Origin: JAFGBH01 sp964430915
GTDB taxonomy: Bacteria; Desulfobacterota; Syntrophia; Syntrophales; UBA2210
NCBI GenBank assembly: GCA_964430915.1
Contig: CAYSHT010000069.1
Span: 1-11,314 of the forward strand
Length of the DNA stretch: 11,314 nucleotides
Direction: 5' to 3'
Of this stretch, positions 5,235-11,314 are shown one piece after another (within the stretch, counting starts at the first letter, position 1; each line of letters starts with the position of its first letter). The position numbers were made by a program, and so were the translations under genes. The notes below the pieces were generated by a model that was given only the letters and a program-made list of their open reading frames with translations, did not search any database and was not told where the DNA came from.

Positions 5235-6566
5235 ATGTTCGAAAATCTTACAGAAAAACTTGATAACGTCTTCAAAAAGCTCAAAGGGAGAGGAGTTCTC
5301 GACGAGGAAAGCGTCAGCGCCGCCCTCAAAGATATCCGGATCGCCCTTCTTGAAGCGGATGTAAATTTCCGCGTCGTCAAGGAATTTGTCGAGGATGTCA
5401 GGGAGCGTGCCGTTGGCCAGGACGTACTCAAGAGCATCACTCCCGGTCAGCAGATTGTAAAAATCGTTCACGACAGGCTCATAAATCTCATGGGCCAGGA
5501 AAAAAGCCATCTCAATCTCTCTGGCCGCTTTCCCGCAACTGTCATGCTCGTGGGACTTCAGGGGTGCGGAAAGACCACCACGGCGGCGAAACTCTCGCTG
5601 CACCTGTTGAATCAGGAAAAACGCGTGGCCCTCGTCTCGGCCGATGTATACAGGCCGGCAGCGATCGAACAGCTCGAAATACTGGGAAAACAGACGGGTG
5701 CGGGCATATTCGATTCGAAAGACATGAAAGACCCTGTCAGGATATGTGTCGACGCCGTCGAATATGCCAAGTCGAACGGATTTGACACGCTCATAATCGA
5801 TACTGCGGGAAGGCTCCATATCGATGAGGCCTTGATGGACGAACTGAAAAGGATAAAGGCCGCGATAAATCCGTCGGAGATTCTCTTTGTCGCCGACGCC
5901 ATGACGGGGCAGGATGCTGTCTCCGTGGCGGCAACATTCAACGACCTTCTCGGCATAGACGGTGTGATCCTGACAAAGATGGATGGCGATGCGCGGGGCG
6001 GTGCGGCCCTCTCGCTCAAGAAGGTGACGGAAAAACCGATCAAGTTTATCGGCTCTGGAGAAAAGATGGATGCCCTCGAGATATTCCATCCGGAGCGCAT
6101 GGCATCGAGGATCCTCGGCATGGGGGATATCCTTACCCTCGTTGAAAAGGCCCAGACGACCATCGATGAAAAGGCGGCACAGGAACTCGAAAGGAAGATA
6201 AAAAAGGATTCCTTCACCCTTGAAGACCTGAAAAAACAGATGATGCAGATACGAAAAATGGGACCGCTGCAGGATATCCTGGGAATGATACCGGGACTTG
6301 GCAAGGTAAAAGCGCTCAAAAACGCCACTCCTGACGAGAGTGAGCTCGTGAAAACGGTAGCCATTATCGATTCAATGACAAAGAAAGAGCGTCTCAACTA
6401 CCAGATCATCAACGGCCGGCGGCGGAAAAGGATTTCGAAGGGTAGCGGCACTACGGTCCAGGATGTGAACAGACTCCTGAAAAACTATGTCGAGATGAGG
6501 AAAATGATGAAGAAACTCTCGAAAGGCGGGATGAAATCATTTACCAGGGGTAATTTACCCTTTTAA
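5235..6566 (+). CDS. ffh: Signal recognition particle GTPase Ffh (SRP54)
   Basis: The protein subunit of the signal recognition particle. It binds 4.5S/6S RNA and signal sequences of nascent membrane proteins and docks with FtsY in a GTP-dependent manner. The 443-residue product is full length. The N domain is ~1-95. The G domain carries the P-loop GLQGCGKT (107-114), DVYRPAA (137-143), the Walker B-like DTAGR (189-193) and TKMD (247-250). The Met-rich M domain (from ~325) includes KKQMMQIRKMGPLQ, the RNA-contacting RRKRISKGSG (~396-405) and VEMRKMMKKLSKGGM. The ATG gives the expected N-terminus, MFENLTEKLDNVFKKL. Ahead of it lies a small inverted repeat (ACCTGC 5201-5206 with GCAGGT 5217-5222) and only a distant AAGGGCAGG as ribosome site. 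No SRP RNA gene was recognised in the window. Confidence 0.98.
   Translation: MFENLTEKLDNVFKKLKGRGVLDEESVSAALKDIRIALLEADVNFRVVKEFVEDVRERAVGQDVLKSITPGQQIVKIVHDRLINLMGQEKSHLNLSGRFPATVMLVGLQGCGKTTTAAKLSLHLLNQEKRVALVSADVYRPAAIEQLEILGKQTGAGIFDSKDMKDPVRICVDAVEYAKSNGFDTLIIDTAGRLHIDEALMDELKRIKAAINPSEILFVADAMTGQDAVSVAATFNDLLGIDGVILTKMDGDARGGAALSLKKVTEKPIKFIGSGEKMDALEIFHPERMASRILGMGDILTLVEKAQTTIDEKAAQELERKIKKDSFTLEDLKKQMMQIRKMGPLQDILGMIPGLGKVKALKNATPDESELVKTVAIIDSMTKKERLNYQIINGRRRKRISKGSGTTVQDVNRLLKNYVEMRKMMKKLSKGGMKSFTRGNLPF
6548..6564 (+). terminator. Weak hairpin with short T-run overlapping the ffh stop
   Basis: GGGTA (6548-6552) and TACCC (6556-6560) form a 5-bp stem with a 3-nt loop, followed by four T (6561-6564) that run into the ffh TAA. 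The stem is short and the T-run minimal. At most this is a leaky terminator that trims transcription between ffh and rpsP; it could also be chance. Confidence 0.25.
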
Positions 6567-6618
6567 TAAAATGATATCTATGGTATATGAATACCTTGAA
6601 ACAAAAAATATCCTTATC

Positions 6619-6628
6619 AGGAGGTGAT
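6619..6628 (+). promoter_or_regulatory. Extended Shine-Dalgarno sequence of rpsP
   Basis: AGGAGGTGAT matches the full anti-Shine-Dalgarno complement over ten bases. It lies 11 nt before the rpsP ATG (15 nt counted from GGAGG), which is longer than usual. A second purine patch, AAAGG (6634-6638), is adjacent to the start. The unusually strong site fits a highly expressed ribosomal protein. Confidence 0.75.
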
Positions 6629-6639
6629 AATCGAAAGGC

Positions 6640-6909
6640 ATGGCAGTAAAAATAAGATTAACACGCATGGGCACGAAGAAGAAACCATTTTACAGGATCG
6701 TTGTGGCCGACAGCGAGGCGCCTCGGGACGGAAGGTTTATCGAAATCGTGGGGAATTATGATCCGCTCAAGGATCCTGCAGAGATCAATCTGAAGGAAGA
6801 GCGGATTGAAGACTGGCTGTCAAAGGGGGCCAAGCCGACGGTTACCGTTTCAAGCCTATTGAAAAAGAAGGGGCTACTGACAAAAACAGCAAAAACTGAA
6901 GCAGGATAA
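6640..6909 (+). CDS. rpsP: 30S ribosomal protein bS16
   Basis: A small-subunit ribosomal protein that binds 16S rRNA early in 30S assembly. The 89-residue product has the family start MAVKIRLTRMGTKKKPFYRIVVADSEAPRDGRFIE and the conserved GNYDPL (~38-43), and keeps a variant of the usual PTDTV motif as PTVTV (~67-71). Length is normal for the family. It opens the rpsP-khpA-rimM-trmD-rplS cluster found across many bacteria and is preceded by a strong ribosome site. The 73-nt gap from ffh is the longest gap in this part of the window and may hold a promoter, though I saw no convincing -35/-10 pair. Confidence 0.98.
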   Translation: MAVKIRLTRMGTKKKPFYRIVVADSEAPRDGRFIEIVGNYDPLKDPAEINLKEERIEDWLSKGAKPTVTVSSLLKKKGLLTKTAKTEAG

Positions 6910-6944
6910 GAGGTTCAAACAACTTTTACACGTAGTAGAGTCAG

Positions 6945-6950
6945 TGGAGG
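6945..6950 (+). promoter_or_regulatory. Ribosome binding site that fixes the khpA start
   Basis: TGGAGG lies 8 nt before the ATG at 6959. An in-frame GTG at 6944 overlaps this very sequence and has no ribosome site of its own, so the shorter product starting at 6959 is preferred. The choice also agrees with the usual KhpA N-terminus. Confidence 0.8.
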
Positions 6951-6958
6951 TTATTACG

Positions 6959-7189
6959 ATGAAAGATTTGATCAAGTACATTGCTCAGGCATTGGTTGAT
7001 TATCCTGAAGATGTTGCATGTACCGAGGTGTCCGGTGAACAGACGTCCGTTATTGAGCTGAGAGTCGCAAAGGATGACCTTGGGAAGGTCATAGGAAAGC
7101 AGGGAAAAACTGCAAAGGCGATGAGGACTATCTTGAGCGCCGCATCATCAAAGCTTCACAAGAGGTCCGTGTTAGAGATTATAGAGTAA
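6959..7189 (+). CDS. khpA: KH-domain RNA-binding protein KhpA
   Basis: A 76-residue single-KH-domain protein. It begins MKDLIKYIAQALVDYPEDV, as KhpA proteins do, and carries the RNA-binding GxxG loop as G46-K-Q-G49 within KVIGKQGKTAKAMRTIL. KhpA binds many RNAs, partners with KhpB/Jag in Gram-positive bacteria, and is encoded between rpsP and rimM in many lineages, as here. An in-frame GTG five codons upstream would extend it, but that codon lies in the ribosome site. The stop codon is 2 nt before the rimM GTG, so coupled translation is likely. In this phylum the protein's role is mostly unstudied. Confidence 0.95.
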   Translation: MKDLIKYIAQALVDYPEDVACTEVSGEQTSVIELRVAKDDLGKVIGKQGKTAKAMRTILSAASSKLHKRSVLEIIE

Positions 7190-7191
7190 GT

Positions 7192-7695
7192 GTGACTGAT
7201 CTTATCGAAATAGGCAAGGCAGTCAAGTCCAAGGGGCTTAAGGGCTGTATCAAGGCAGCCTCGTTCTGCGAATCTCCCGAACTGCTCCTCTCTCTGGAAG
7301 AGGTTTTTCTTGGTCGGGAGATTCAGCATGTAACCCCTTTTACAGTAAAAAAAATAGTATCCAGGAATAATTTTTTTCTTCTCGATCTTGATGGCGTAGA
7401 AAACCGTGAGGCCTCGGATGTACTTATAGGGTGCTATATCTTTGCGCCCTCCCACGCATTGAAAGAACTTCCCGAGGGTGAATATTACTGGCACGACATA
7501 ATAGGGCTTGAAGTCGTTACGGACGATGGGCTCAGTCTGGGACGGGTTGAGTCTATTGTTCCTACGGGAAGCAATGACGTCTACGTTTGTGCCGATGGTG
7601 AACGAGAGATTCTCCTCCCGGCGATCGGCGACGTAGTAAAAGAGATAGATGTGGAAAAAGGCACCATGGTTGTCACATTAATCGAGGGGCTGTAA
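7192..7695 (+). CDS. rimM: Ribosome maturation factor RimM
   Basis: A 30S-binding assembly factor that helps mature the 3' (head) domain of 16S rRNA and contacts protein S19. The 167-residue product has the N-terminal RimM beta-barrel (~1-90, start LIEIGKAVKSKGLKG, in place of the common HGLKG) and a C-terminal PRC barrel (~97-165) with GEYYWHDIIGLEV, PTGSNDVYV and EILLPAIGDVV. The initiator is GTG at 7192, two nt after the khpA stop. No strong ribosome site is seen, so translation probably depends on coupling. It is slightly shorter than typical RimM (170-180 residues) but has all parts. Confidence 0.95.
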   Translation: MTDLIEIGKAVKSKGLKGCIKAASFCESPELLLSLEEVFLGREIQHVTPFTVKKIVSRNNFFLLDLDGVENREASDVLIGCYIFAPSHALKELPEGEYYWHDIIGLEVVTDDGLSLGRVESIVPTGSNDVYVCADGEREILLPAIGDVVKEIDVEKGTMVVTLIEGL

Positions 7696-7701
7696 AATGA
7701 A

Positions 7702-8439
7702 ATGATCCAGTTTGACATCCTCACTCTTTTCCCGGAGATCTTTCAATCCTCCTTCGGCAGCAGCCTGACAAAGAAGGCCTGTGACAAAGGATTAATAAAA
7801 ACAAATCTTCATAACATCCGTGACCATGCCCCGGGAAAGCATCGGATTACCGACGATGCTCCCTTCGGCGGCGGCGGTGGAATGGTTATGAAGATCGAAC
7901 CTATAGACAGGACTCTCGAAACCGTTCTTTCAAGAGGAGATGATTCGATAGTCATCCTTCTTTCGCCTCAGGGCAGGATGTTTAGTCAGGAAATCGCCGA
8001 AAATTTAACCCGTTATTCCCAGATCGTATTAATCTGCGGGCACTATGAAGGGATCGACGAGAGGATACGGACCCACCTCATCGACGATGAGATATCCATC
8101 GGTGATTATGTCCTGACGGGCGGTGAGTTCCCGGCAATGGTTGTTGTTGATGCAGTCTCAAGGCTTATTCCGGGATTTGTGGGGAACGAAAACTCGGTCC
8201 TGTCCGATTCCCATACCACAGGACTGCTTGAGGGGCCGCATTATACCCGGCCGAGAGAATACAAAGGATGGAAGGTTCCCGAGGTGCTCATATCAGGGCA
8301 TGAAAAGAACATTGACGAATGGCGGCGCAGGGAGTCTTTGAGAAGAACGCTCGCGAGAAGACCCGATCTTTTGAAAAAGATCAGCCTCACCGACAAGGAC
8401 TTGGAAATGCTAAAAGAGATTGAGAAAGAAGGCCCCTGA
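7702..8439 (+). CDS. trmD: tRNA (guanine-N1)-methyltransferase TrmD
   Basis: Makes m1G37 next to the anticodon, using S-adenosylmethionine, which prevents +1 frameshifting. The 245-residue protein contains the SPOUT trefoil-knot fold. Visible signatures are FGGGGGMVMKIEPI (~55-68), SPQGRMF (~88-94), GHYEGIDERI (~113-122), SIGDYVLTGGE (~132-142) and GPHYTRP (~178-184). The residues equivalent to the catalytic R154 and D169 of the enterobacterial enzyme are present here at the same numbers. The C-terminal helical tRNA-binding domain (WRRRESLRRTLARRPDLL) is complete. The start gives MIQFDILTLFPEIF, the family N-terminus. A GAGGGG lies 12 nt upstream, inside the end of rimM. Confidence 0.98.
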   Translation: MIQFDILTLFPEIFQSSFGSSLTKKACDKGLIKTNLHNIRDHAPGKHRITDDAPFGGGGGMVMKIEPIDRTLETVLSRGDDSIVILLSPQGRMFSQEIAENLTRYSQIVLICGHYEGIDERIRTHLIDDEISIGDYVLTGGEFPAMVVVDAVSRLIPGFVGNENSVLSDSHTTGLLEGPHYTRPREYKGWKVPEVLISGHEKNIDEWRRRESLRRTLARRPDLLKKISLTDKDLEMLKEIEKEGP

Positions 8440-8444
8440 ACTGT

Positions 8445-9008
8445 ATGTGCGTCCACGATCTTTACATTGCTCTTTTACATTACCCCGTCTTCAACAAGAA
8501 GGGTGATATCGTGACGACGGCAGTAACCAACATGGATATACACGATATATCCAGGGCTGCCAGAACCTACGGTGCCAAAAGGTTCTTCATAGTGACGCCG
8601 ATAGAAAAGCAGCAGGCATTCGTGAAGCGGATTCTTCACCACTGGCAGGAGGGACACGGGGTTCTGTATAATCCATCAAGGAAAGAGGCCTTCGACATAG
8701 TCGATACAGAGGGCTCTCTCGACGATGTCATACAAAATATTGCAGAAAGGGTTGAAAAAAAAGTCCGTTTAGTGGTAACCAGTGCAACCCGTCAAGGATC
8801 TTCGGTCAGGTTCGGGGATCTGAGGGAAGAGATACGAAGCGGCAACGATGCCTATCTCCTGGCCTTTGGAACAGGATGGGGCGTTTCGGAAGAAATAATT
8901 GAACGTGCCGATTTTGTCTTGGAACCGATAACAGGACCATCGGACTACAATCACTTATCCGTCAGATCTGCCGTGACGGTGGTACTGGACAGGCTCTGCG
9001 GAAAATAA
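8445..9008 (+). CDS. SPOUT-like SAM-dependent RNA methyltransferase (PF09936 / COG4752 type)
   Basis: A 187-residue protein of a family annotated as RNA methyltransferase but without a firmly assigned substrate. The family patterns are clear: LYIALLHYPVFNKKGDIVTTAVTNMDIHDISRAARTYG at the N-terminus (~6-43), a FGTGWG glycine-rich loop (141-146), and GPSDYNHLSVRSA (164-176), which matches the knot region where SPOUT enzymes bind S-adenosylmethionine. From memory, homologues are encoded next to trmD in Desulfobacterota and are fused to TrmD in Thermotogae, which points to tRNA or rRNA modification. The gene starts 5 nt after trmD; an AGAAGG 12 nt upstream of the ATG may be its ribosome site. The first residues MCVHD are a little longer than usual. 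Family call is firm; target RNA unknown. Confidence 0.9.
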   Translation: MCVHDLYIALLHYPVFNKKGDIVTTAVTNMDIHDISRAARTYGAKRFFIVTPIEKQQAFVKRILHHWQEGHGVLYNPSRKEAFDIVDTEGSLDDVIQNIAERVEKKVRLVVTSATRQGSSVRFGDLREEIRSGNDAYLLAFGTGWGVSEEIIERADFVLEPITGPSDYNHLSVRSAVTVVLDRLCGK

Positions 9009-9048
9009 TAAAAGGAATTTGGAAACTTCGTGAGGAGGATTTTATACA

Positions 9049-9396
9049 ATGAATGTGCTCGACATGATCGAAAAGGAACAGATGAGGGCAGATATTCCCG
9101 CCTTTAAGTCGGGTGATACAGTAAAGGTGCATGCAAAAATCGTGGAAGGCCAGAAGGAGAGAATTCAGGTCTTTCAGGGCGTGGTCATTCGGAAAAGGGG
9201 CGGTCAGAACCGTGCCACCTTTACCGTGAGAAAGATGTCCTCGGGTGTGGGTGTGGAGAGAACATTCCCGCTGAATTCGCCGATTATAAACAAGATTGAG
9301 GTTGTTACAAAGGGCAGGGTCAGGCGTTCGAGATTGTACTACCTGAGAGAGCTGAGAGGCAAAAAGGCAAGGATCAGGGAACTGGGCAGACGATGA
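9049..9396 (+). CDS. rplS: 50S ribosomal protein bL19
   Basis: A large-subunit ribosomal protein at the 30S-50S interface. The 115-residue product is normal length. It has the conserved patterns IPAFKSGDTVKVHAKIVEG, RIQVFQGVVIRKRGG, ERTFPLNSPIINKIEVV and RSRLYYLRELRGKKARI. The ATG is preceded by AGGAGG (9033-9038) with a 10-nt spacer. It lies 40 nt after the methyltransferase gene and 1 nt before rnhB, as in many bacterial trmD operons. Confidence 0.98.
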   Translation: MNVLDMIEKEQMRADIPAFKSGDTVKVHAKIVEGQKERIQVFQGVVIRKRGGQNRATFTVRKMSSGVGVERTFPLNSPIINKIEVVTKGRVRRSRLYYLRELRGKKARIRELGRR

Positions 9397-9397
9397 A

Positions 9398-9997
9398 ATG
9401 GACAGCTTTGAACTGCACGCCCGGAATCTCGGTTTCAAGTTCATTGCAGGTATCGACGAGGCCGGAAGGGGGCCTCTGGCAGGGCCCGTTGTGGCGGCAG
9501 CTGTCATTCTCCCTCCCGGCTATAAAAACGGCGACATAAATGACTCGAAGAAGCTTTCCCCGCGAAAGAGAGAGACAATATTCGACGTCATACAAGAAGA
9601 TGCCCTTTCCATCGGTCTTGGTGTGGTCGAACCCTCTCTCATTGATACAATCAATATCCTGAGGGCGACATTGAGGGCGATGGAACAAGCGGTTTCCAAT
9701 CTCAGCTATTCCCCTGATTACATCCTTATCGACGGCATCAACACCATCAATGTTCCCATTCCCCAGAAAACAATTATCGGCGGGGATTCCCTTTCTGTCT
9801 CCGTAGCAGCAGCCTCCATTATCGCGAAGGTATCGAGAGACCGTATGATGGACCGATATCATGACGAGTATTCGGTATATAATTTCCGAAAGAACAAGGG
9901 ATACGGCACGAAGGAGCATCGTGAGGCGATACAAAAATACGGATACTGTGAAATCCACAGGAAATCCTTCAAGCTCAAGACACCCCATGGGAAATGA
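9398..9997 (+). CDS. rnhB: Ribonuclease HII
   Basis: Cleaves the RNA strand of RNA-DNA hybrids and removes single ribonucleotides from DNA with metal help. The 199-residue protein keeps the four acidic active-site residues: D20 and E21 in GIDEAGRGPLAGPVV, D112 in LIDG, and D130 in IIGGD. Other family patterns are NDSKKLSPRKRE (~48-59), AAASIIAKVSRDRMM (~137-151) and NKGYGTKEHREAI (~166-178). Its ATG follows the rplS stop by a single base (TGAAATG arrangement), so translation is probably coupled. The 3' end overlaps yraN by 11 nt. Confidence 0.97.
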   Translation: MDSFELHARNLGFKFIAGIDEAGRGPLAGPVVAAAVILPPGYKNGDINDSKKLSPRKRETIFDVIQEDALSIGLGVVEPSLIDTINILRATLRAMEQAVSNLSYSPDYILIDGINTINVPIPQKTIIGGDSLSVSVAAASIIAKVSRDRMMDRYHDEYSVYNFRKNKGYGTKEHREAIQKYGYCEIHRKSFKLKTPHGK

Positions 9998-10355
9998 TGC
10001 GAAAGAGACGGGAAAGAGAGGCGAAGAGATCGCCGCTGCTTATCTGGAAAAGGCGGGCTATCGCATAAGGGAGAGAAATTACCGGTGCCCCTTCGGCGAA
10101 ATCGACATTGTTGCCCTTGATGGGAAAGAGGTAGTCTTCGTAGAGGTCAAGGGCAGAAAGTCGGACGATTTCGGCGAACCCGAGGCTGCCGTCGATGCCA
10201 GGAAACAGGCGAAGCTCTCCAGGATTGCCCTCAACTATATTAACGAACACGATCTCAACGATCGCAATGCGCGGTTTGATGTGGTGGCAGTCAGATTTTT
10301 AAAAGGGTCCGAACGCGTACGGCTTATCAAAAATGCCTTCGATCTTACCTCTTGA
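9987..10355 (+). CDS. yraN: YraN family (UPF0102) nuclease-fold protein
   Basis: A 122-residue protein of the UPF0102 family, which has a restriction-endonuclease-like fold and remains poorly characterised. The family start KRGEEIAAAYLEKAGYRIRERNY is present. Candidate metal-binding residues are E38 and D40 in GEID and E53 and K55 in VFVEVKGR, the E/D...ExK arrangement of this fold. I chose the ATG at 9987, inside the end of rnhB (11-nt overlap), because it gives the usual N-terminus MGNDAKETGKRGE. The frame is open further upstream, but that part only shadows rnhB. No clear ribosome site is seen, consistent with coupling to rnhB. In many bacteria yraN lies beside rnhB or rsmI; here it sits between both. 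Confidence 0.93.
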   Translation: MGNDAKETGKRGEEIAAAYLEKAGYRIRERNYRCPFGEIDIVALDGKEVVFVEVKGRKSDDFGEPEAAVDARKQAKLSRIALNYINEHDLNDRNARFDVVAVRFLKGSERVRLIKNAFDLTS

Positions 10356-10367
10356 GAGGGACAGACT

Positions 10368-11207
10368 ATGAAAAAGGGAATGCTCTACATTGTCGCCACC
10401 CCGATAGGCAATCTGGAAGACATAACGCTTCGAGCCCTCCGGGTCCTCAAAGAAGTTGCGCTTATTGCGGCAGAGGATACGAGGAGGACCAGAAAACTCC
10501 TCAATGCCTATGGAATAAAAACACCTGTCACGAGTCTCTACGATCAGAACGAGCTCGCGAAGAGCGCCTCCATCATCTCCAGGATCGAAGAGGGAGATGA
10601 TATCGCCTACGTCTCCGATGCGGGGACACCCGGCATATCAGACCCCGGATACATCCTTATAAACAAGGCTATAGAACACGCGATCGAGGTTATTACCATA
10701 CCAGGTCCTGTCGCCGCCATCGCGGCCCTCAGTATATCCGGTCTCCCAATGGACAGCTTCGCCTTTTATGCATTTCTCCCTTCCCGTCCGGCCAAAAGAA
10801 GACAGTTTCTGGAGTCTCTGAGAGATGAGACAAAGACGATGATCTTTTATGAATCTCCCCGGAGACTGGCCTCATCGCTTAACGACATCCATGGAATTCT
10901 CGGCGACAGAAAGATGGTCCTCTCGAGAGAGATGACAAAGCTCTATGAAGAAACCATTCGGGGAACCATCTCTGAGGTACTAAAAAGCATCGAGGGGACA
11001 ACCGTAAAGGGGGAAATTACGCTCATCCTGTCGGGCGCCCAAAAAAGGAGCGTTTCAGACCAGAAGGAGGCCATAAAAGAAAAACTTAAGGCACTGCGGG
11101 AAGACCCTCACCTTACAACCCGCGACATCGTTGATACGATTTCGGAAGAGCTTACAATATCGCGGAAAGAGGTATACCAAGAGGTACTGAAGCTCTCAGG
11201 GTCATAG
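10368..11207 (+). CDS. rsmI: 16S rRNA (cytidine-1402-2'-O)-methyltransferase RsmI
   Basis: Adds the 2'-O-methyl group to C1402 of 16S rRNA in the P-site region, with RsmH adding the N4-methyl. The 279-residue protein belongs to the tetrapyrrole methylase superfamily. Signatures are LYIVATPIGNLEDITLRAL (6-24), AEDTRRTRKLL (35-45), YVSDAGTPGISDPG (81-94), the variant IPGPVAA (111-117, usually PGPSA) and FYESPRR (160-166). The C-terminal ~50 residues (LTTRDIVDTISEELTISRKEVYQEVLKL) resemble the helical HTH-like tail of RsmI. AGAGGG (10355-10360), overlapping the yraN stop, is 7 nt before the ATG. The gap to yraN is 12 nt. No intrinsic terminator follows; a REP-like element comes 34 nt later. Confidence 0.97.
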   Translation: MKKGMLYIVATPIGNLEDITLRALRVLKEVALIAAEDTRRTRKLLNAYGIKTPVTSLYDQNELAKSASIISRIEEGDDIAYVSDAGTPGISDPGYILINKAIEHAIEVITIPGPVAAIAALSISGLPMDSFAFYAFLPSRPAKRRQFLESLRDETKTMIFYESPRRLASSLNDIHGILGDRKMVLSREMTKLYEETIRGTISEVLKSIEGTTVKGEITLILSGAQKRSVSDQKEAIKEKLKALREDPHLTTRDIVDTISEELTISRKEVYQEVLKLSGS

Positions 11208-11241
11208 ATACTGGCCATCTGGAATGAAAGTCAATCAAAGT

Positions 11242-11314
11242 GAAGCTCCCCGCCCACAAGGCGGGGCTTCCCGGTAAGGAATATGTTTGTTTTATATTGC
11301 GCCCCTTACCCCGC
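11242..11314. repeat. REP-like palindromic element, copy 2 (cut by the window edge)
   Basis: It has the same ordered blocks as the element at 4466-4540: GAAGCT, a 7-bp inverted repeat CCCCGCC (11248-11254) with GGCGGGG (11260-11266), CTTC (11267-11270) able to pair with GAAG, then TAAGGAA (11275-11281) and TTTTATATT (11290-11298). The spacing between the last two blocks is 15 nt here and 14 nt in copy 1. The hairpin arm and loop differ from copy 1 while pairing is kept, as expected if structure is selected. It ends with CCCCTTACCCCGC, perhaps the start of a second hairpin outside the window. It follows rsmI. Confidence 0.75.

Noticed and set aside
5178..6089. Long leftward frames within ffh (303 codons here, and 261 codons at 5612-6397)
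   Set aside because: Both are antisense shadows of ffh, whose GTPase and M-domain motifs are intact.

Overview
The window is a chromosomal segment of mid-range GC from a Gram-negative bacterium, most likely Desulfobacterota (the former Deltaproteobacteria, Syntrophales or Syntrophorhabdales type) or a nearby group such as Nitrospirota. This placement is an inference. It rests on gene order (argS, SPOR protein, ffh; then rpsP, khpA, rimM, trmD, a COG4752-type methyltransferase, rplS, rnhB, yraN, rsmI) and on type IV pilus minor pilins of the PilW/PilX kind.

Layout. Positions 1-1906 (+) hold the end of a minor-pilin gene cluster. First comes the 3' part of a PilW-like protein that carries a 60-residue Thr/Pro stalk and an Ig-like domain. 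A PilX-like protein with a repetitive beta-type C-terminus follows. Both probably belong to the tip or assembly apparatus of a type IV pilus. Positions 1900-2460 (-) encode a small uncharacterised exported protein with its own sigma70-like promoter; it converges on pilX with a 7-bp overlap. Positions 2461-2747 are non-coding but not empty. They hold divergent promoter candidates, a small palindrome over the rightward -10 region, and a strong intrinsic terminator 24 nt before argS, which suggests either an attenuated argS leader or a short RNA.

From 2748 onward every gene is on the + strand. argS is followed by a 179-nt spacer with an A8G10 homopolymer and a REP-like palindromic element. Next come a membrane-anchored SPOR protein, ffh (SRP GTPase), and a tightly packed translation and RNA-modification operon: S16 protein, KhpA RNA-binding protein, RimM 16S maturation factor, TrmD m1G37 tRNA methyltransferase, a poorly characterised SPOUT-like RNA methyltransferase, L19 protein, RNase HII, the YraN nuclease-fold protein and RsmI 16S 2'-O-methyltransferase. 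Gaps are 1-74 nt, or short overlaps, so co-transcription and translational coupling are likely. A second, cut-off copy of the REP-like element closes the window.

Most of the window is conserved housekeeping sequence. I found no defence system, CRISPR array, insertion sequence, tRNA or rRNA. The parts that deserve a second look are the decorated pilin, the argS leader, the REP-like pair, the unknown exported protein and the COG4752-type methyltransferase.
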